A stretch of DNA of 64,000 nt. It comes from Jeotgalibaca caeni (GTDB lineage Bacteria > Bacillota > Bacilli > Lactobacillales > Aerococcaceae). Made by a program: the position numbers and the translations under genes. This document shows positions 1 to 8,142 of this stretch, piece by piece. Below the pieces are notes generated by a model that was not told the origin of the DNA, made no database searches, and saw nothing but the letters and a program-made list of their open reading frames with translations. The stretch is taken from positions 35,080-99,079 of the forward strand of contig NZ_JARBEA010000001.1 of NCBI RefSeq assembly GCF_028863945.1, read 5' to 3'. Within the stretch, counting starts at the first letter, position 1; every line of letters begins with the position of its first letter.

Positions 1-1169
1 ACCCCGTTGTCTCGTGCAAAGGATAATTGTGCCTGCACACTCTTTCCTGCTCCGGTATACTCAGTTTCTTGAACAAGTATAATTTGTTCTTCATCCATTT
101 CCTGAGCTAAGGAGAACGCAGCCGCTAAGGACGTGTTTCCTGCCGGACCTTTTTCCAACCCTTCAATCCAGGAGAGTGCTTCAGTTATATAGAAGACTTC
201 ACCTTGATGGATTAATACATATCGATCCATATACCGCAGTGGACGCGCTGCTGAACGCGGTACATCCGAGCGGTCTGGATTAGTCACAAAGGGAATTCCA
301 AATCCGGTATGTCCAGTTGTAAAGGACTTGCGATTGAAGTCTGTGTCGGAAGCCATATGCAATCCAGCCAAATCTACACTTGCAGCAACGATTTTTGTTG
401 TCTTGTTACCGGCTTTGCGTATACCGCGAGCAGTTCCGGTTAAGTTTCCACCACCGGCATTGGTACATACCACAACGTCTGGCTGTTGCCCAATTTCTCG
501 TTCAAACTGTTTTACAATCTCATAGCCTAATGTTTCTACCCCTGCAATGCCAAAGGGTGTATAGAGGGAAGCATTGAAGTAGCCGGTCTCTTCAATTACT
601 TTTAAGAACTGATAGAATAATTCTGGCCCTACAGTTAATTGAATAACCTCTGCACCTAAAGCTTCACATTTACGAGCCTTTTCCACGATTTCTGGTTGAC
701 CAACACCCTTAGAATCAAAGCATTCTTGTACGACGATACATTTCAAACCAAGTTTCGCTGCATGGGAAGCTACAGCTGCTCCATAATTTCCACTTGTCGC
801 AGTGACTACGCCTCTGTAGCCTAGCTTTTTCGCATGGTAGCAAGAAACTGCAGCACGTCGATCTTTGAAACTTCCTGACGCATTCGTCGCTTCGTCTTTA
901 ATAAAAATACGAGCACCTTTGCCTGCTGGCGCACATTTGCGGGCGAGTTTCGTTAAATTTTTCAATTCGACAATGGGGGTATTGCCCACACCTACGCGAT
1001 TTTGAATCTCGATCATTTCTTCTACCTCATAGGCAGCTTCTTGCATCATACCTTCATAATCGAAAGCAACTCCGCTTAATTCAAACTTTGAATAATCTAC
1101 TTGTAAGGAATCATTCATGATTTGATTCCTGCGACTCATGACCGCTGTATACTCGTTATCCTTCAGCAA
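1..1169 (-). CDS. ortB: 2-amino-4-oxopentanoate thiolase, beta subunit (3' end outside window)
   Basis: PLP-dependent large subunit of the thiolase that splits 2-amino-4-oxopentanoate with CoA into acetyl-CoA and D-alanine in oxidative ornithine degradation. The 389 visible codons resemble threonine-synthase-type fold II enzymes: the PLP lysine lies in the GSFKDRRAA stretch (about K102) and a TSGNYGAA phosphate loop follows. The C-terminus runs off the left edge; the family is about 470 residues. I place the start at a TTG (1167-1169) because AGGAGG ends 8 bases upstream and the extra residues (LKDNEYTAVMSRRN) fit the family; ATG codons at 1139 and 1118 have no ribosome site. With the TTG start it overlaps ortA by 14 bases, suggesting coupled translation of the two subunits. 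Identity rests on the ord-ortA-ortB order. Confidence 0.85.
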   Translation of the reverse strand, partial: MLKDNEYTAVMSRRNQIMNDSLQVDYSKFELSGVAFDYEGMMQEAAYEVEEMIEIQNRVGVGNTPIVELKNLTKLARKCAPAGKGARIFIKDEATNASGSFKDRRAAVSCYHAKKLGYRGVVTATSGNYGAAVASHAAKLGLKCIVVQECFDSKGVGQPEIVEKARKCEALGAEVIQLTVGPELFYQFLKVIEETGYFNASLYTPFGIAGVETLGYEIVKQFEREIGQQPDVVVCTNAGGGNLTGTARGIRKAGNKTTKIVAASVDLAGLHMASDTDFNRKSFTTGHTGFGIPFVTNPDRSDVPRSAARPLRYMDRYVLIHQGEVFYITEALSWIEGLEKGPAGNTSLAAAFSLAQEMDEEQIILVQETEYTGAGKSVQAQLSFARDNG

Positions 1170-1467
1170 CCGTATCACCTCCTGCTAATTCTTCTGTAAG
1201 TTGCTCATGGATTTGAACAATTTCAGGAATAAAATTTCCGAAGCTGTGAGAAAAGTTAGGACGTACAACTACTAAGGTTCCTTCTTCGATGCGCCCCGTA
1301 ACCGTTTTAATCCTTACGTGATCGCCAATCGCTGCATCTTCCAGCAACGTTCCCTTCACCCACATCTCTAATGGAACGCGTTTTGTATCATCAGGAACTT
1401 GTGGTGCTCGTTGTTCAGGGGTTAGAATCACCGAATGAACTTGCACCCACTCACCTTTAATCGCCAT
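1156..1467 (-). CDS. ortA: 2-amino-4-oxopentanoate thiolase, alpha subunit
   Basis: Small 103-residue partner of OrtB. It has no PLP site and is rich in beta-strand-like segments with conserved-looking stretches such as KGEWVQVH and FSHSFGNFIPE, matching the length and character of OrtA of Clostridium sticklandii as I remember it. It begins with ATG after AGGAGG, 19 bases after the ord stop codon, and its 3' end carries the ribosome site and overlapping start of ortB. It is part of the ord-ortA-ortB transcript. A function outside this complex is not known. Confidence 0.85.
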   Translation of the reverse strand: MAIKGEWVQVHSVILTPEQRAPQVPDDTKRVPLEMWVKGTLLEDAAIGDHVRIKTVTGRIEEGTLVVVRPNFSHSFGNFIPEIVQIHEQLTEELAGGDTVAEG

Positions 1468-1486
1468 TTCCCTTTCTACCTCCTTG

Positions 1487-2545
1487 TTATTTCACAATTT
1501 TGCATTCTGGTTCGATTTGATCTCTGAAGTCTCCAAGAATTGCATGCGGTACTGGTAAGTCAATCATGGTTCTCAAACCAGGACGAGCATTAATAATCTT
1601 CGGAATCATGTTGACACACATCGCAATGGTTCCTAAGCCGCCCTCAACTTCTGGTGTGTTCATTAAATTGATGGATGGTGATCCGTCGATGATTACATAA
1701 TCCCCTGTTTGAATGCCGACTTGTTCTGGTTCAATTTGTTGAGGATGATCCATCGTGAAGAATTCTTCACCATTTACGATACCGGCTGCCTGCATCGATA
1801 CTCCGGCAACTTCTCCAGCTTTTGCTTCGCCATGCGGAGCTTTCCGATCAACATCGGTTACGATTGGCTCCATGGAAAGGTTTATGTTATCTAGTTTCAC
1901 TCCTAATGCATCCGCCATCATTGTTACGGATTCTGCAAATCCTACGTGTCCAGCTAATTCACCCGAAGCTTTCCCAGCTTCGAACTCTTCCACTGTGATT
2001 CCAATCCCTTGTTCTTCCATTACTGCTGCGCCGAATGGAGATAGAGAGTTTACTCGACGGGAGGTAATATGTTTTACATCTACGCATGCTCCTGTCATCA
2101 CAAGCACCAACAAATCCATGATATGACCAGGATTGATCCCTGTCCCTAGAACAGAAACGCCATTTTCTTTCGCAAGTTGATCAATTTGTTCAGCCAACTC
2201 AGGCTGTTGTGCTTTAGGATAAGCCATTTCCTCTGCACTGGTGATTACGTTCATTTTATTCTCAAGAATGAGTTTGATTTTATCAAATGCTGTTTTTACA
2301 AAAGAGTCTGTACATAGTAAAACAACGTCGGCAATTTCAGGTTTGATGTATTCTTCTACGGTTCCGACTGTAATATTTTCTTTTTCAGCATATTCTTGGC
2401 CGATTACTTCAAAAATTGGTTTGCCAACTTTTGCGCCAATATCAATAGCTCCAACGATGTCGACCCCTTTTTTTTCCATCAACATGCGAGCCATACCGCT
2501 TCCCATGGCGCCTAATCCCCAAATTACTACTTTAACGTTTTCCAT
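1487..2545 (-). CDS. ord: 2,4-diaminopentanoate dehydrogenase
   Basis: NAD(P)-dependent enzyme that oxidatively deaminates (2R,4S)-2,4-diaminopentanoate to 2-amino-4-oxopentanoate, the step before the OrtAB thiolase. The 352-residue protein opens with a Rossmann GLGAMGSGM loop (residues 10-18), has the dihydrodipicolinate-reductase-like layout and a GTGINPGHIMD motif about residue 134 typical of Ord and related diamino-acid dehydrogenases. GGAGG lies 8 bases before the ATG. It is the first visible gene of the ornithine operon. The aminomutase genes oraS/oraE that make its substrate are not in the window and may lie beyond the left edge or elsewhere. Confidence 0.85.
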   Translation of the reverse strand: MENVKVVIWGLGAMGSGMARMLMEKKGVDIVGAIDIGAKVGKPIFEVIGQEYAEKENITVGTVEEYIKPEIADVVLLCTDSFVKTAFDKIKLILENKMNVITSAEEMAYPKAQQPELAEQIDQLAKENGVSVLGTGINPGHIMDLLVLVMTGACVDVKHITSRRVNSLSPFGAAVMEEQGIGITVEEFEAGKASGELAGHVGFAESVTMMADALGVKLDNINLSMEPIVTDVDRKAPHGEAKAGEVAGVSMQAAGIVNGEEFFTMDHPQQIEPEQVGIQTGDYVIIDGSPSINLMNTPEVEGGLGTIAMCVNMIPKIINARPGLRTMIDLPVPHAILGDFRDQIEPECKIVK

Positions 2546-2584
2546 TTAATTAACCTCCGATTTTTATTAAGTAAACTTATTATT

Positions 2585-2605
2585 TGAAACGCTTTCATGA
2601 GTATA
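2585..2605 (-). promoter_or_regulatory. -10 element and cre-like site before ord
   Basis: On the minus strand TATACT (2605-2600) could be the -10 of the ord promoter; I see no good -35. Directly downstream is TGAAAGCGTTTCA (2597-2585), arms TGAAA/TTTCA with a three-base centre, one base shorter than a canonical CcpA cre box. It would overlap the transcription start and suggests catabolite repression or a LacI-family operator. Confidence 0.4.
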
Positions 2606-2655
2606 GTTTAACGGATCACAAGTGAATAATTATTAATAATGAGAATACTTATTAT

Positions 2656-2671
2656 TCGAAAACGTTTACAT
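2656..2671. promoter_or_regulatory. cre-like site upstream of ord
   Basis: TCGAAAACGTTTACAT matches the 16-base cre consensus WTGNAANCGNWNNCAW at all but one position (C for T). It lies about 110 bases before the ord start, so CcpA bound here could act on the ornithine operon. The call is by pattern only. Confidence 0.4.
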
Positions 2672-2679
2672 TTAGTTAA

Positions 2680-2718
2680 ATGGAAAAGGCCGGAGCTTAT
2701 CAAATCGCTCCCGCCTCT
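2680..2718 (-). terminator. terminator after the spxH operon
   Basis: On the minus strand AGGCGGGAGC and GCTCCGGCCT form a GC-rich stem with a ten-base loop, followed by TTTTCC. It follows the stop codon of the small membrane protein at 2738 and separates that operon from ord. Confidence 0.6.
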
Positions 2719-2737
2719 TTTCGTGGCCATTCATTTT

Positions 2738-3109
2738 TTATTCTTCCATCTTTTTCTTAATACTCTTTCGTTTCGTTTTAATTAAGATGTTCATCGCAAT
2801 CAAAATGATACCGACTGCACCTAAGACAAAAATACTTTTCACTCCAAGAAGTTGAAGGACAAGCAAACCAAACCCATATGCCAAAAGTGTAAGAAGATTT
2901 AATTTTTCTTCCCAATCATCGCGCTTTGGATAGTTTTTACTCAACTTCACAAAAAGGAAGTGGATGAGATACGAACCTGTAACTGCTGAAAAAACAAAAA
3001 TGACATTTTCATATTCGCCTAGAGATGATCCAGCGTATTGTTTTAACATGACGATCATAATTAAAAATACACTCTGCAAAGCATTCTCGATATCTTTTGC
3101 TAGATTCAT
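2738..3109 (-). CDS. small membrane protein of unknown function
   Basis: A 123-residue protein with about three to four hydrophobic segments (near residues 12-25, 36-55, 72-88 and 92-108) and a strongly basic tail (KTKRKSIKKKMEE). I do not recognise a family. Its ATG overlaps the spxH stop codon by four bases (ATGA), so it is translationally coupled and is the last gene of the operon, followed by a terminator. The link to SpxH and a flavodoxin-fold reductase hints at a role in redox or envelope stress, but that is inference from position alone. Confidence 0.6.
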   Translation of the reverse strand: MNLAKDIENALQSVFLIMIVMLKQYAGSSLGEYENVIFVFSAVTGSYLIHFLFVKLSKNYPKRDDWEEKLNLLTLLAYGFGLLVLQLLGVKSIFVLGAVGIILIAMNILIKTKRKSIKKKMEE

Positions 3110-3987
3110 TGCTGACCCTTTTCAGGAGCATGTTGGATTTTTTTGTAGTAATTCTGTCCTAACAGCTCTCCTTTTTGATGATTTTCTTTCCCTAAAGTCA
3201 TATCAACGAAACGCTGCACCTCTACTTCTTCTAAGTTGTAGAGCACTTCAATTTCCCGGTTCAGCAACATCGGCGTCATTTCCATCACTACATCCAAGCT
3301 TGGGATCGGGTCGGCCAGTAATTCTGTATCGGTTGGGAGAATTTGTTGGAGTGCTTCGATAAGTGCTTCATAGGATTGGGCGCCCACTACTTTGATTCCT
3401 TGATTATCTCCGTTCACCATCACAACTGTAGGGAATCCACTTACTGTCAGGGCTTGAGCTAAACCAAGATCTCCATTCAAGAGCATTCTCCCTTCAAAGG
3501 AGTTTGCTTCTTGCCAGATTTCTTCTGCATCCAAGTCCATTTCTTCCAAAATACCCGTAACAACCTCTGCTTTTGAAATATCTTGGTTCCACATCATCAC
3601 TGTTTCACGTAACTTGCGTAAAAATACAGAAGCTTTTTCTGGATCATCACGGCGTACTACTTGATAAACTTGCGAACTTGGGAAAGAAGAATCAATTGGT
3701 TCATCCAACCAAATTCGGCCATCCATTACCATTCGGGTGTAGTCCCCAATCTCACGCCAATGTTTCGCTACATCTACCGCATTGGTAATGCCATTTGCTC
3801 CATCACCGCCAAAATTTTCCCATTTTTCAATCATTCCGCCCATGACAGTCGTATCATTATGGATGTATTTGGCATATTGATAACGAAATTTCCGTAGCGT
3901 GGGTTCAAATACCCAACAGAAAGAACAGAGCGGGTCAGTAATATAGTACAAATCAATTTGAGGAGCTTCATTTAAGGGATTATTCAT
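3106..3987 (-). CDS. spxH: ClpXP adaptor SpxH (DsbA-like, YjbH family)
   Basis: Cytosolic thioredoxin-fold protein that delivers the disulfide-stress regulator Spx to the ClpXP protease. The 293-residue protein has the DsbA-like N-terminus YYITDPLCSFCWVFEP with a C21-x-x-C24 pair, and the cis-proline region near VSGFPTVVMVNGD. The first in-frame start is at 4059, but I chose the ATG at 3987 because AAGGAAGAAG lies just before it and the family begins close to this point. The start overlaps the end of the upstream 45-residue gene by 8 bases and its own stop overlaps the next start, so three genes are tightly coupled. Members of the family vary in whether the CxxC is kept; here it is intact. 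Confidence 0.85.
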   Translation of the reverse strand: MNNPLNEAPQIDLYYITDPLCSFCWVFEPTLRKFRYQYAKYIHNDTTVMGGMIEKWENFGGDGANGITNAVDVAKHWREIGDYTRMVMDGRIWLDEPIDSSFPSSQVYQVVRRDDPEKASVFLRKLRETVMMWNQDISKAEVVTGILEEMDLDAEEIWQEANSFEGRMLLNGDLGLAQALTVSGFPTVVMVNGDNQGIKVVGAQSYEALIEALQQILPTDTELLADPIPSLDVVMEMTPMLLNREIEVLYNLEEVEVQRFVDMTLGKENHQKGELLGQNYYKKIQHAPEKGQQ

Positions 3988-4117
3988 CTGCTTCTTCCTT
4001 TTCTTTATCAGATTCTTCCTGTGGTGCAAAAGGACTGCACATCCCGGTAATGGGATCACATATCATTCCTTCTTGAAGCTCATTACTGTTCGGTTCAAGA
4101 AATGTAAATTTTTCCAT
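3980..4117 (-). CDS. 45-residue two-cysteine protein, unknown
   Basis: A very small gene with its own GGAG ribosome site 8 bases before ATG 4117. The product has a short hydrophobic/polar head, a C20-DPITGM-C27 motif, and a highly acidic tail (EESDKEKEEADE). It overlaps spxH by 8 bases. I do not recognise the family. A pair of cysteines in a protein made together with a CxxC adaptor suggests a metal-binding or redox-sensing partner of SpxH, which is inference. A longer reading from 4183 exists but has no ribosome site. Confidence 0.6.
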   Translation of the reverse strand: MEKFTFLEPNSNELQEGMICDPITGMCSPFAPQEESDKEKEEADE

Positions 4118-4158
4118 GTTTTTCGCTCCTTTTTTCGGACACAACCGAATCAAATATT

Positions 4159-4338
4159 TTATCCCCATTCTTTCGGGCTCCACATCCGGCCATCAATTTC
4201 GCCTTCTGCTTGATAAATGCGTTGGTATTGTTCCTTTATTAAAGCAGCAAACTCTTGAAATAAAGCAATCTGTCGATAGTCTTTGCTTTTTTCTTGTAAC
4301 TGGAAAATTTGTTCTAACATCCATTCTTCTTGTGCCAA
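4159..4338 (-). CDS. 59-residue hypothetical protein with TTG start
   Basis: I place the start at TTG 4338 because GGAGG lies 10 bases upstream, inside the last codons of the preceding oxidoreductase gene; an in-frame ATG at 4320 is the alternative. The product is mostly helical in character, charged and aromatic, with a C-terminal GRMWSPKEWG. No domain is recognised. It sits between the flavodoxin-fold reductase and the two-cysteine protein in the spxH operon. Confidence 0.5.
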   Translation of the reverse strand: MAQEEWMLEQIFQLQEKSKDYRQIALFQEFAALIKEQYQRIYQAEGEIDGRMWSPKEWG

Positions 4339-4343
4339 CTTCT

Positions 4344-5036
4344 TTATTCCTCCATCTCTTCCAAGGTCCAAAGTAAATCATCCAAACGCTCTCGGTTTTC
4401 TTCCATTTGCTGAATCATTAGATCCACCAATTGTTGATCCGTTTCTGCTAAGTCCTTCTTGCCTAGATGAAGCAGTTCCTGCTTGAACCACTGTTCTCGT
4501 ATAGCAAGAGAGGAGCGATTTTCTTTCGTTAAATACTGCCGATATTGAATCAGCAACGTTTTCCGTTGCGTCTCGTTCATGTATTCAAAACGGGAAATGA
4601 CAAAAAGAGGTAAATAGGTCATCCGGCATTTCTGAGCCATAGCTTGAAACGGCCGCATCAATTCTGCCATTGTATAGTTTTCTCGCGCACCGGGTTGATA
4701 TTCATATTCATGAACACCCGTTGCCACTACAATACCGAACTCTTTCCCCGTCAAACTTGTCCCATTTTTCCCGTAGGCAAATCCTTCTGTCAATACGACA
4801 TCCTGCCAATGCTTTAATATCGGCGGGGAACTGTACCAGTAGAGTGGAAATTGAAACAAGATGCGATCATGCTGGCTTAAGAGCGACTGCTCTTTTTGAA
4901 GATCAATGTTCCCATCTGGGTAATACTCTTCCAAGTGATGCCACGTCACGTCATGATCAGGTAAACTTTCACGCAAAAACTGCTGCGTCTGTGATTCTTG
5001 TAGATAGGGATGGGAAATGATAATCAGTGTTTTCAT
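4344..5036 (-). CDS. NAD(P)H-dependent flavin oxidoreductase (flavodoxin-like fold)
   Basis: A 230-residue protein of the NAD(P)H:quinone oxidoreductase / flavodoxin_2 family, expected to bind FMN or FAD and reduce quinones or similar compounds in the cytosol. Seen: the N-terminal MKTLIIISHPYLQES flavin phosphate-binding strand and loop, FQFPLYWYSSPPILKHWQD (about residues 73-91), and the glycine-rich segment around KEFGIVVATGVHEYEY. The C-terminal 60 residues form an extra charged helical tail. The start is the ATG at 5036 rather than an upstream in-frame one because AAAGGACGG precedes it. It is first in the five-gene spxH operon, behind a good promoter, consistent with a thiol or quinone stress response. 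Confidence 0.75.
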   Translation of the reverse strand: MKTLIIISHPYLQESQTQQFLRESLPDHDVTWHHLEEYYPDGNIDLQKEQSLLSQHDRILFQFPLYWYSSPPILKHWQDVVLTEGFAYGKNGTSLTGKEFGIVVATGVHEYEYQPGARENYTMAELMRPFQAMAQKCRMTYLPLFVISRFEYMNETQRKTLLIQYRQYLTKENRSSLAIREQWFKQELLHLGKKDLAETDQQLVDLMIQQMEENRERLDDLLWTLEEMEE

Positions 5037-5066
5037 GATCGACCGTCCTTTTTTAGTCCTCTTCAA

Positions 5067-5095
5067 ATCATAGCAATTGAAACAGAATAATTCAA
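5067..5095 (-). promoter_or_regulatory. sigma-A promoter of the spxH operon
   Basis: On the minus strand TTGAAT (5095-5090) and TATGAT (5072-5067) are separated by 17 bases, about 30 bases before the oxidoreductase start. Confidence 0.6.
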
Positions 5096-5129
5096 TGATT
5101 ACAGCTTTTTTCCTCCTCTAAAGCTTCGA

Positions 5130-5166
5130 TATAAAAAAAGAGGCCAGCTGCAAGCTTGGCCCCTCC
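5130..5166 (-). terminator. terminator after the Gfo/Idh gene
   Basis: On the minus strand GGCC-A-AGCT, loop TGC, AGCT-GGCC form a stem followed by TCTTTTTTT. It follows the stop codon at 5175 and ends the glucuronate-linked transcript. Confidence 0.7.
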
Positions 5167-5174
5167 TTCATTCA

Positions 5175-6251
5175 TCAGTCTGTAATACGCATCGCTTGTT
5201 CCTGTGCAAGTAAGCAAAGCTCTTGTGCCTTAAAGATATGCTCTTGGGTCATCGCATGCTCGGTTCCGTTGATGATGTCCAAAATCATTTCTCCAAAGAA
5301 CGGGAAGCCTACTTTTCCAGTAACGGAGTGATGTTCTTCACTGTCTTTCGTAACTAAGAAGACATGGTCTCCTGTCTCTTCCGTTGCTACGTTGATGTAC
5401 TTACGGATTTCAATCGTTCCTTCGGTTCCGGTAATGAACGTTCGACCGTCTCCCCATGTTCCTAGCCCATCTGGAGTAAACCAATCCACTTTAAAGAAGA
5501 ATGTAGCGCCATTCTCTCCCACTAAAGTAGCATCACCGTAATCTTCTAGCTCAGGCGTTTCAGGGTTGTTGTAGTTTGCCACTTTACTATGAATCACTTT
5601 GGCATCTTCGTTTCCTGTAAAGTACAGGAATTGTTCGATTTGATGGCTTCCAATATCTGCTAAAATCCCGCCATATTGTTCCTTCTTGAAGAACCATTCT
5701 GGACGTTTTTCCTTATCCAAGCGATGTGGTCCAAATCCAGTAACTTGAAGAACACGTCCAATTTTGCCTTCTTTAATCAATTGGCCAGCTAGAACGGCAC
5801 CTTCTACATGGAGTCGTTCGCTAAAGTAAACCCAGTATTTGCGTCCTGTTTCAGCTGCAACGCGCTTCGTTTCTTCTAACTGAGCCGTAGTGGTAAATCC
5901 AGTTTTATCAGTAAAGTAATCTTTCCCAGCACGCATCACCCGGTTCCCTAATTCGCTGCGCAAATTCGGTACAGCAGCAGCCGCAACCAACTTAATTTCT
6001 GGATCTTCCAAAATTTGCTCCAGAGATTCTGCCGCTTGTACTTCAGGGAAGCTCTCCAAATAATTCTTCACCTTTTCAGGGTCTGCATCGTAGACATACT
6101 TAATCGTTGCCCCTGCTTCCAATAATCCATTGGACATTCCATTGATGTGCCCGTGGTCGAGTGCAGTCACGCCGACTACAAATTCTCCCGGCTCTACCAC
6201 CCGATTGATTTTCCCTTTTGGTGCGTAATTCATTCCATCATTTGCTGACAC
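5175..6251 (-). CDS. Gfo/Idh/MocA family oxidoreductase
   Basis: A 358-residue NAD(P)-dependent sugar or polyol dehydrogenase-like protein. The N-terminal half is a Rossmann-like domain (VVGVTALDHGHINGM about residues 25-39, with H in place of part of the usual GxGxxG loop), followed by KDYFTDKTGFT where most members have EKP, and a C-terminal beta-sheet domain with GGILADIGSHQIEQFL carrying the typical D-x-x-x-H pair. It starts with GTG after AAAGGAG. It follows a truncated paralogue by 28 bases and lies downstream of the glucuronate genes, so a role in uronate or glucuronide metabolism is plausible but the substrate cannot be read from sequence. The atypical TDKTG motif may mean altered cofactor use. 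Confidence 0.75.
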   Translation of the reverse strand: MSANDGMNYAPKGKINRVVEPGEFVVGVTALDHGHINGMSNGLLEAGATIKYVYDADPEKVKNYLESFPEVQAAESLEQILEDPEIKLVAAAAVPNLRSELGNRVMRAGKDYFTDKTGFTTTAQLEETKRVAAETGRKYWVYFSERLHVEGAVLAGQLIKEGKIGRVLQVTGFGPHRLDKEKRPEWFFKKEQYGGILADIGSHQIEQFLYFTGNEDAKVIHSKVANYNNPETPELEDYGDATLVGENGATFFFKVDWFTPDGLGTWGDGRTFITGTEGTIEIRKYINVATEETGDHVFLVTKDSEEHHSVTGKVGFPFFGEMILDIINGTEHAMTQEHIFKAQELCLLAQEQAMRITD

Positions 6252-6279
6252 GATAAAACTCCTTTCAAAACCATACTGT

Positions 6280-7176
6280 TCATTTATGCAGTTGCTTCAC
6301 ATTGCATACTGGCACTTTTTTTAGTTCTTCCATTAAAATCGTTCTCGTTTCTGTTGATGATTGCTTCATTGCATCAATCATCAACATCGAAGGCAACGCA
6401 TCTTCTACCGATACAAAGTCATCGGTATCTTCTTCGATTGCTTGGTAAAACCGTTGGATGAACGTTGCATGACCCGGTCCATAGTAAGACTTTGTCCCTG
6501 CTTTTTGTTCATCTTGTGCAAGAACCGTTACATTCCCATCAAAATCAATTTTGTACAGTTGATAATTTTTAATAGTATAGGTCGCCTTTTCGGTCACGAC
6601 TTCCAACTCTACACTGGAATTGGTGGCATAAGCATTCGTAGACATGTAAAAGCCGGTCCGGTTCCCTTCAAAAGTAAAGTTCGCCACTGCGGTGTCTTCT
6701 ACTTCTACATTATAATCCGTAATGTTGGAAAGACTCGCCTTACAAGCAACGAGTTCTCCGCCAACCACTTGCATCAAGTCCAGTGTATGAATGGCTTGAT
6801 TGATAATCGTACCGCCGCCAGCAGTTGACCATCTGCCTCGCCAAGGTTTCTCTGTGTAATATTCATCCGGGCGATGCCATGCTACCAAGCCCTTGATTGC
6901 TTTTATTTCACCATGGTCATCTGTTCTCAAAACCTCTAGTAACTTCTGAAAAGTTGTATTGTAACGGTTCTGGAAACAGACTGCGATTTTGGTTGAGACT
7001 TTCTTAGCCAATTCTGCTGTTTTAAGACCTTCACAAAAATCTAACGACAATGGTTTTTCTTGTAAAACATGGACGCCTTTTTCTGCACAAATCTTCGTGA
7101 CTGGATAATGCAAATGATGTGGCAGACAAATATGAACAACGTCTATTTTTTCTTGGTCTAGCATCTCTTCTACATT
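6280..7176 (-). pseudogene. 5'-truncated Gfo/Idh/MocA oxidoreductase
   Basis: The open frame from ATG 7164 gives 294 residues beginning at the second half of the Rossmann domain (MLDQEKIDVVHICLP). Homology-like sequence starts slightly upstream (NVEE before the methionine, to 7176), directly after an in-frame TAA (7177-7179). The first 55-65 residues with the GxGxxG cofactor loop are missing; the EKP motif (LQEKPLS), the GGGTIINQAIHTLDLMQ metal/substrate helix and the C-terminal domain remain. There is only a weak ribosome site. The upstream sequence is the terminator of uxuB, so a deletion has probably fused the gene body to that terminator. Without the dinucleotide loop the product should not be a working dehydrogenase. 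Confidence 0.7.
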
Positions 7177-7197
7177 TTAGAAAAAGTTTCACTAAAA

Positions 7198-7253
7198 GTG
7201 AAGGAGCCTAATAGAAATCTTCATATTGAAGTTTTTTCTATCGGCTCCTTTCC
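7198..7253 (-). terminator. hairpin terminator after uxuB
   Basis: On the minus strand GGAGCCGATAGAAA pairs with TTTCTATTAGGCTCC around a 15-base loop. The following sequence is TTCACTTTT, a weak U-tract. It lies 20 bases after the uxuB stop and just before the truncated oxidoreductase gene. Confidence 0.55.
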
Positions 7254-7271
7254 TACTTAATATCTATTTAA

Positions 7272-8120
7272 TTAAACGCCAGAGTACGCACTGAATCCAC
7301 CGTCGATTGGCAATACAACTCCGTTTACGAAGCTGGATGCTTTTTCGTCAGCCAAGAACATCAATCCACCCAACAGCTCTTCAGACTCACCGAAGCGGCC
7401 CATTGGCGTGTTGTTGATGATTTTTTGGCCACGCGGTTTTAATGTTTCGTGGTCTGATTCGAATAACAAGTCGCGGTTTTGGTTTGATACCAAGAAACCT
7501 GGTGCGATTGCGTTACAACGAATTCCTGCTTTGGAGAAATGCACTGCCAACCATTGTGTGAAGTTGGAGATAGCTGATTTAGCTCCTGAATATGCAGGAA
7601 TCTTAGTTAGTGGTGTGAATGCATTCATACTAGAGATGTTGATGATGTTTGCACCTTCACGTCCAACCATGTCTTTTGCAAAAACTTGTGTTGGCAACAA
7701 TGTTCCCAAGAAGTTTAAGTTGAAGACGAATTCTACACCGCTTTGATCTAGATCAAAGAATGTTTTTGTTCCTTCAGGCATGTCTGCTTCATGGAATTCA
7801 TTATCTGTCGTTGCACGAGGGTTGTTCCCGCCAGCACCGTTAACCAATACGTCAACTGCACCTAGGTCAGCTACTACGCCTGCTTTTGCTGCTTCAATAG
7901 AATCTTTTTCTAATACGTTACATTTGTAAGCTTTCGCTACGCCGCCATCTGCAACGATTTCGTCCGCATATTTTTGTGCTGCTTCCTCATTCAAGTCAAG
8001 CAGAGCAACCTTTGCGCCTGCTTTTGCGAATGCTTTTGCAAAGTCAGAACACAATACGCCACCAGCACCTGTAACGACAACTACTTTGTCAGTAAAATCA
8101 TGTACAAATGGATTTGTCAT
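7272..8120 (-). CDS. uxuB: D-fructuronate reductase, SDR type (mannonate oxidoreductase)
   Basis: Short-chain dehydrogenase that interconverts D-fructuronate and D-mannonate with NADH in glucuronate breakdown, like Bacillus subtilis UxuB (YjmF). The 282-residue protein has the cofactor loop TGAGGVLCSDFA (about residues 18-29), NNAG-type motif NGAGGNNP, catalytic SSMN serine and YSGAK tyrosine-lysine (about 177-181), and the C-terminal INGVVLPIDGGFSAYSGV-like end. It is unrelated to the long-chain UxuB of E. coli. It is the last gene of the kdgA-uxaC-uxuA-uxuB operon, 22 bases after uxuA. Confidence 0.88.
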   Translation of the reverse strand: MTNPFVHDFTDKVVVVTGAGGVLCSDFAKAFAKAGAKVALLDLNEEAAQKYADEIVADGGVAKAYKCNVLEKDSIEAAKAGVVADLGAVDVLVNGAGGNNPRATTDNEFHEADMPEGTKTFFDLDQSGVEFVFNLNFLGTLLPTQVFAKDMVGREGANIINISSMNAFTPLTKIPAYSGAKSAISNFTQWLAVHFSKAGIRCNAIAPGFLVSNQNRDLLFESDHETLKPRGQKIINNTPMGRFGESEELLGGLMFLADEKASSFVNGVVLPIDGGFSAYSGV

Positions 8121-8142
8121 GGTTAAAAAACCTACTTTCTTT

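Noticed and set aside
3980..4183. longer 67-residue version of the two-cysteine protein
   Set aside because: The extra N-terminal residues overlap the upstream gene end and the internal ATG at 4117 has the ribosome site.
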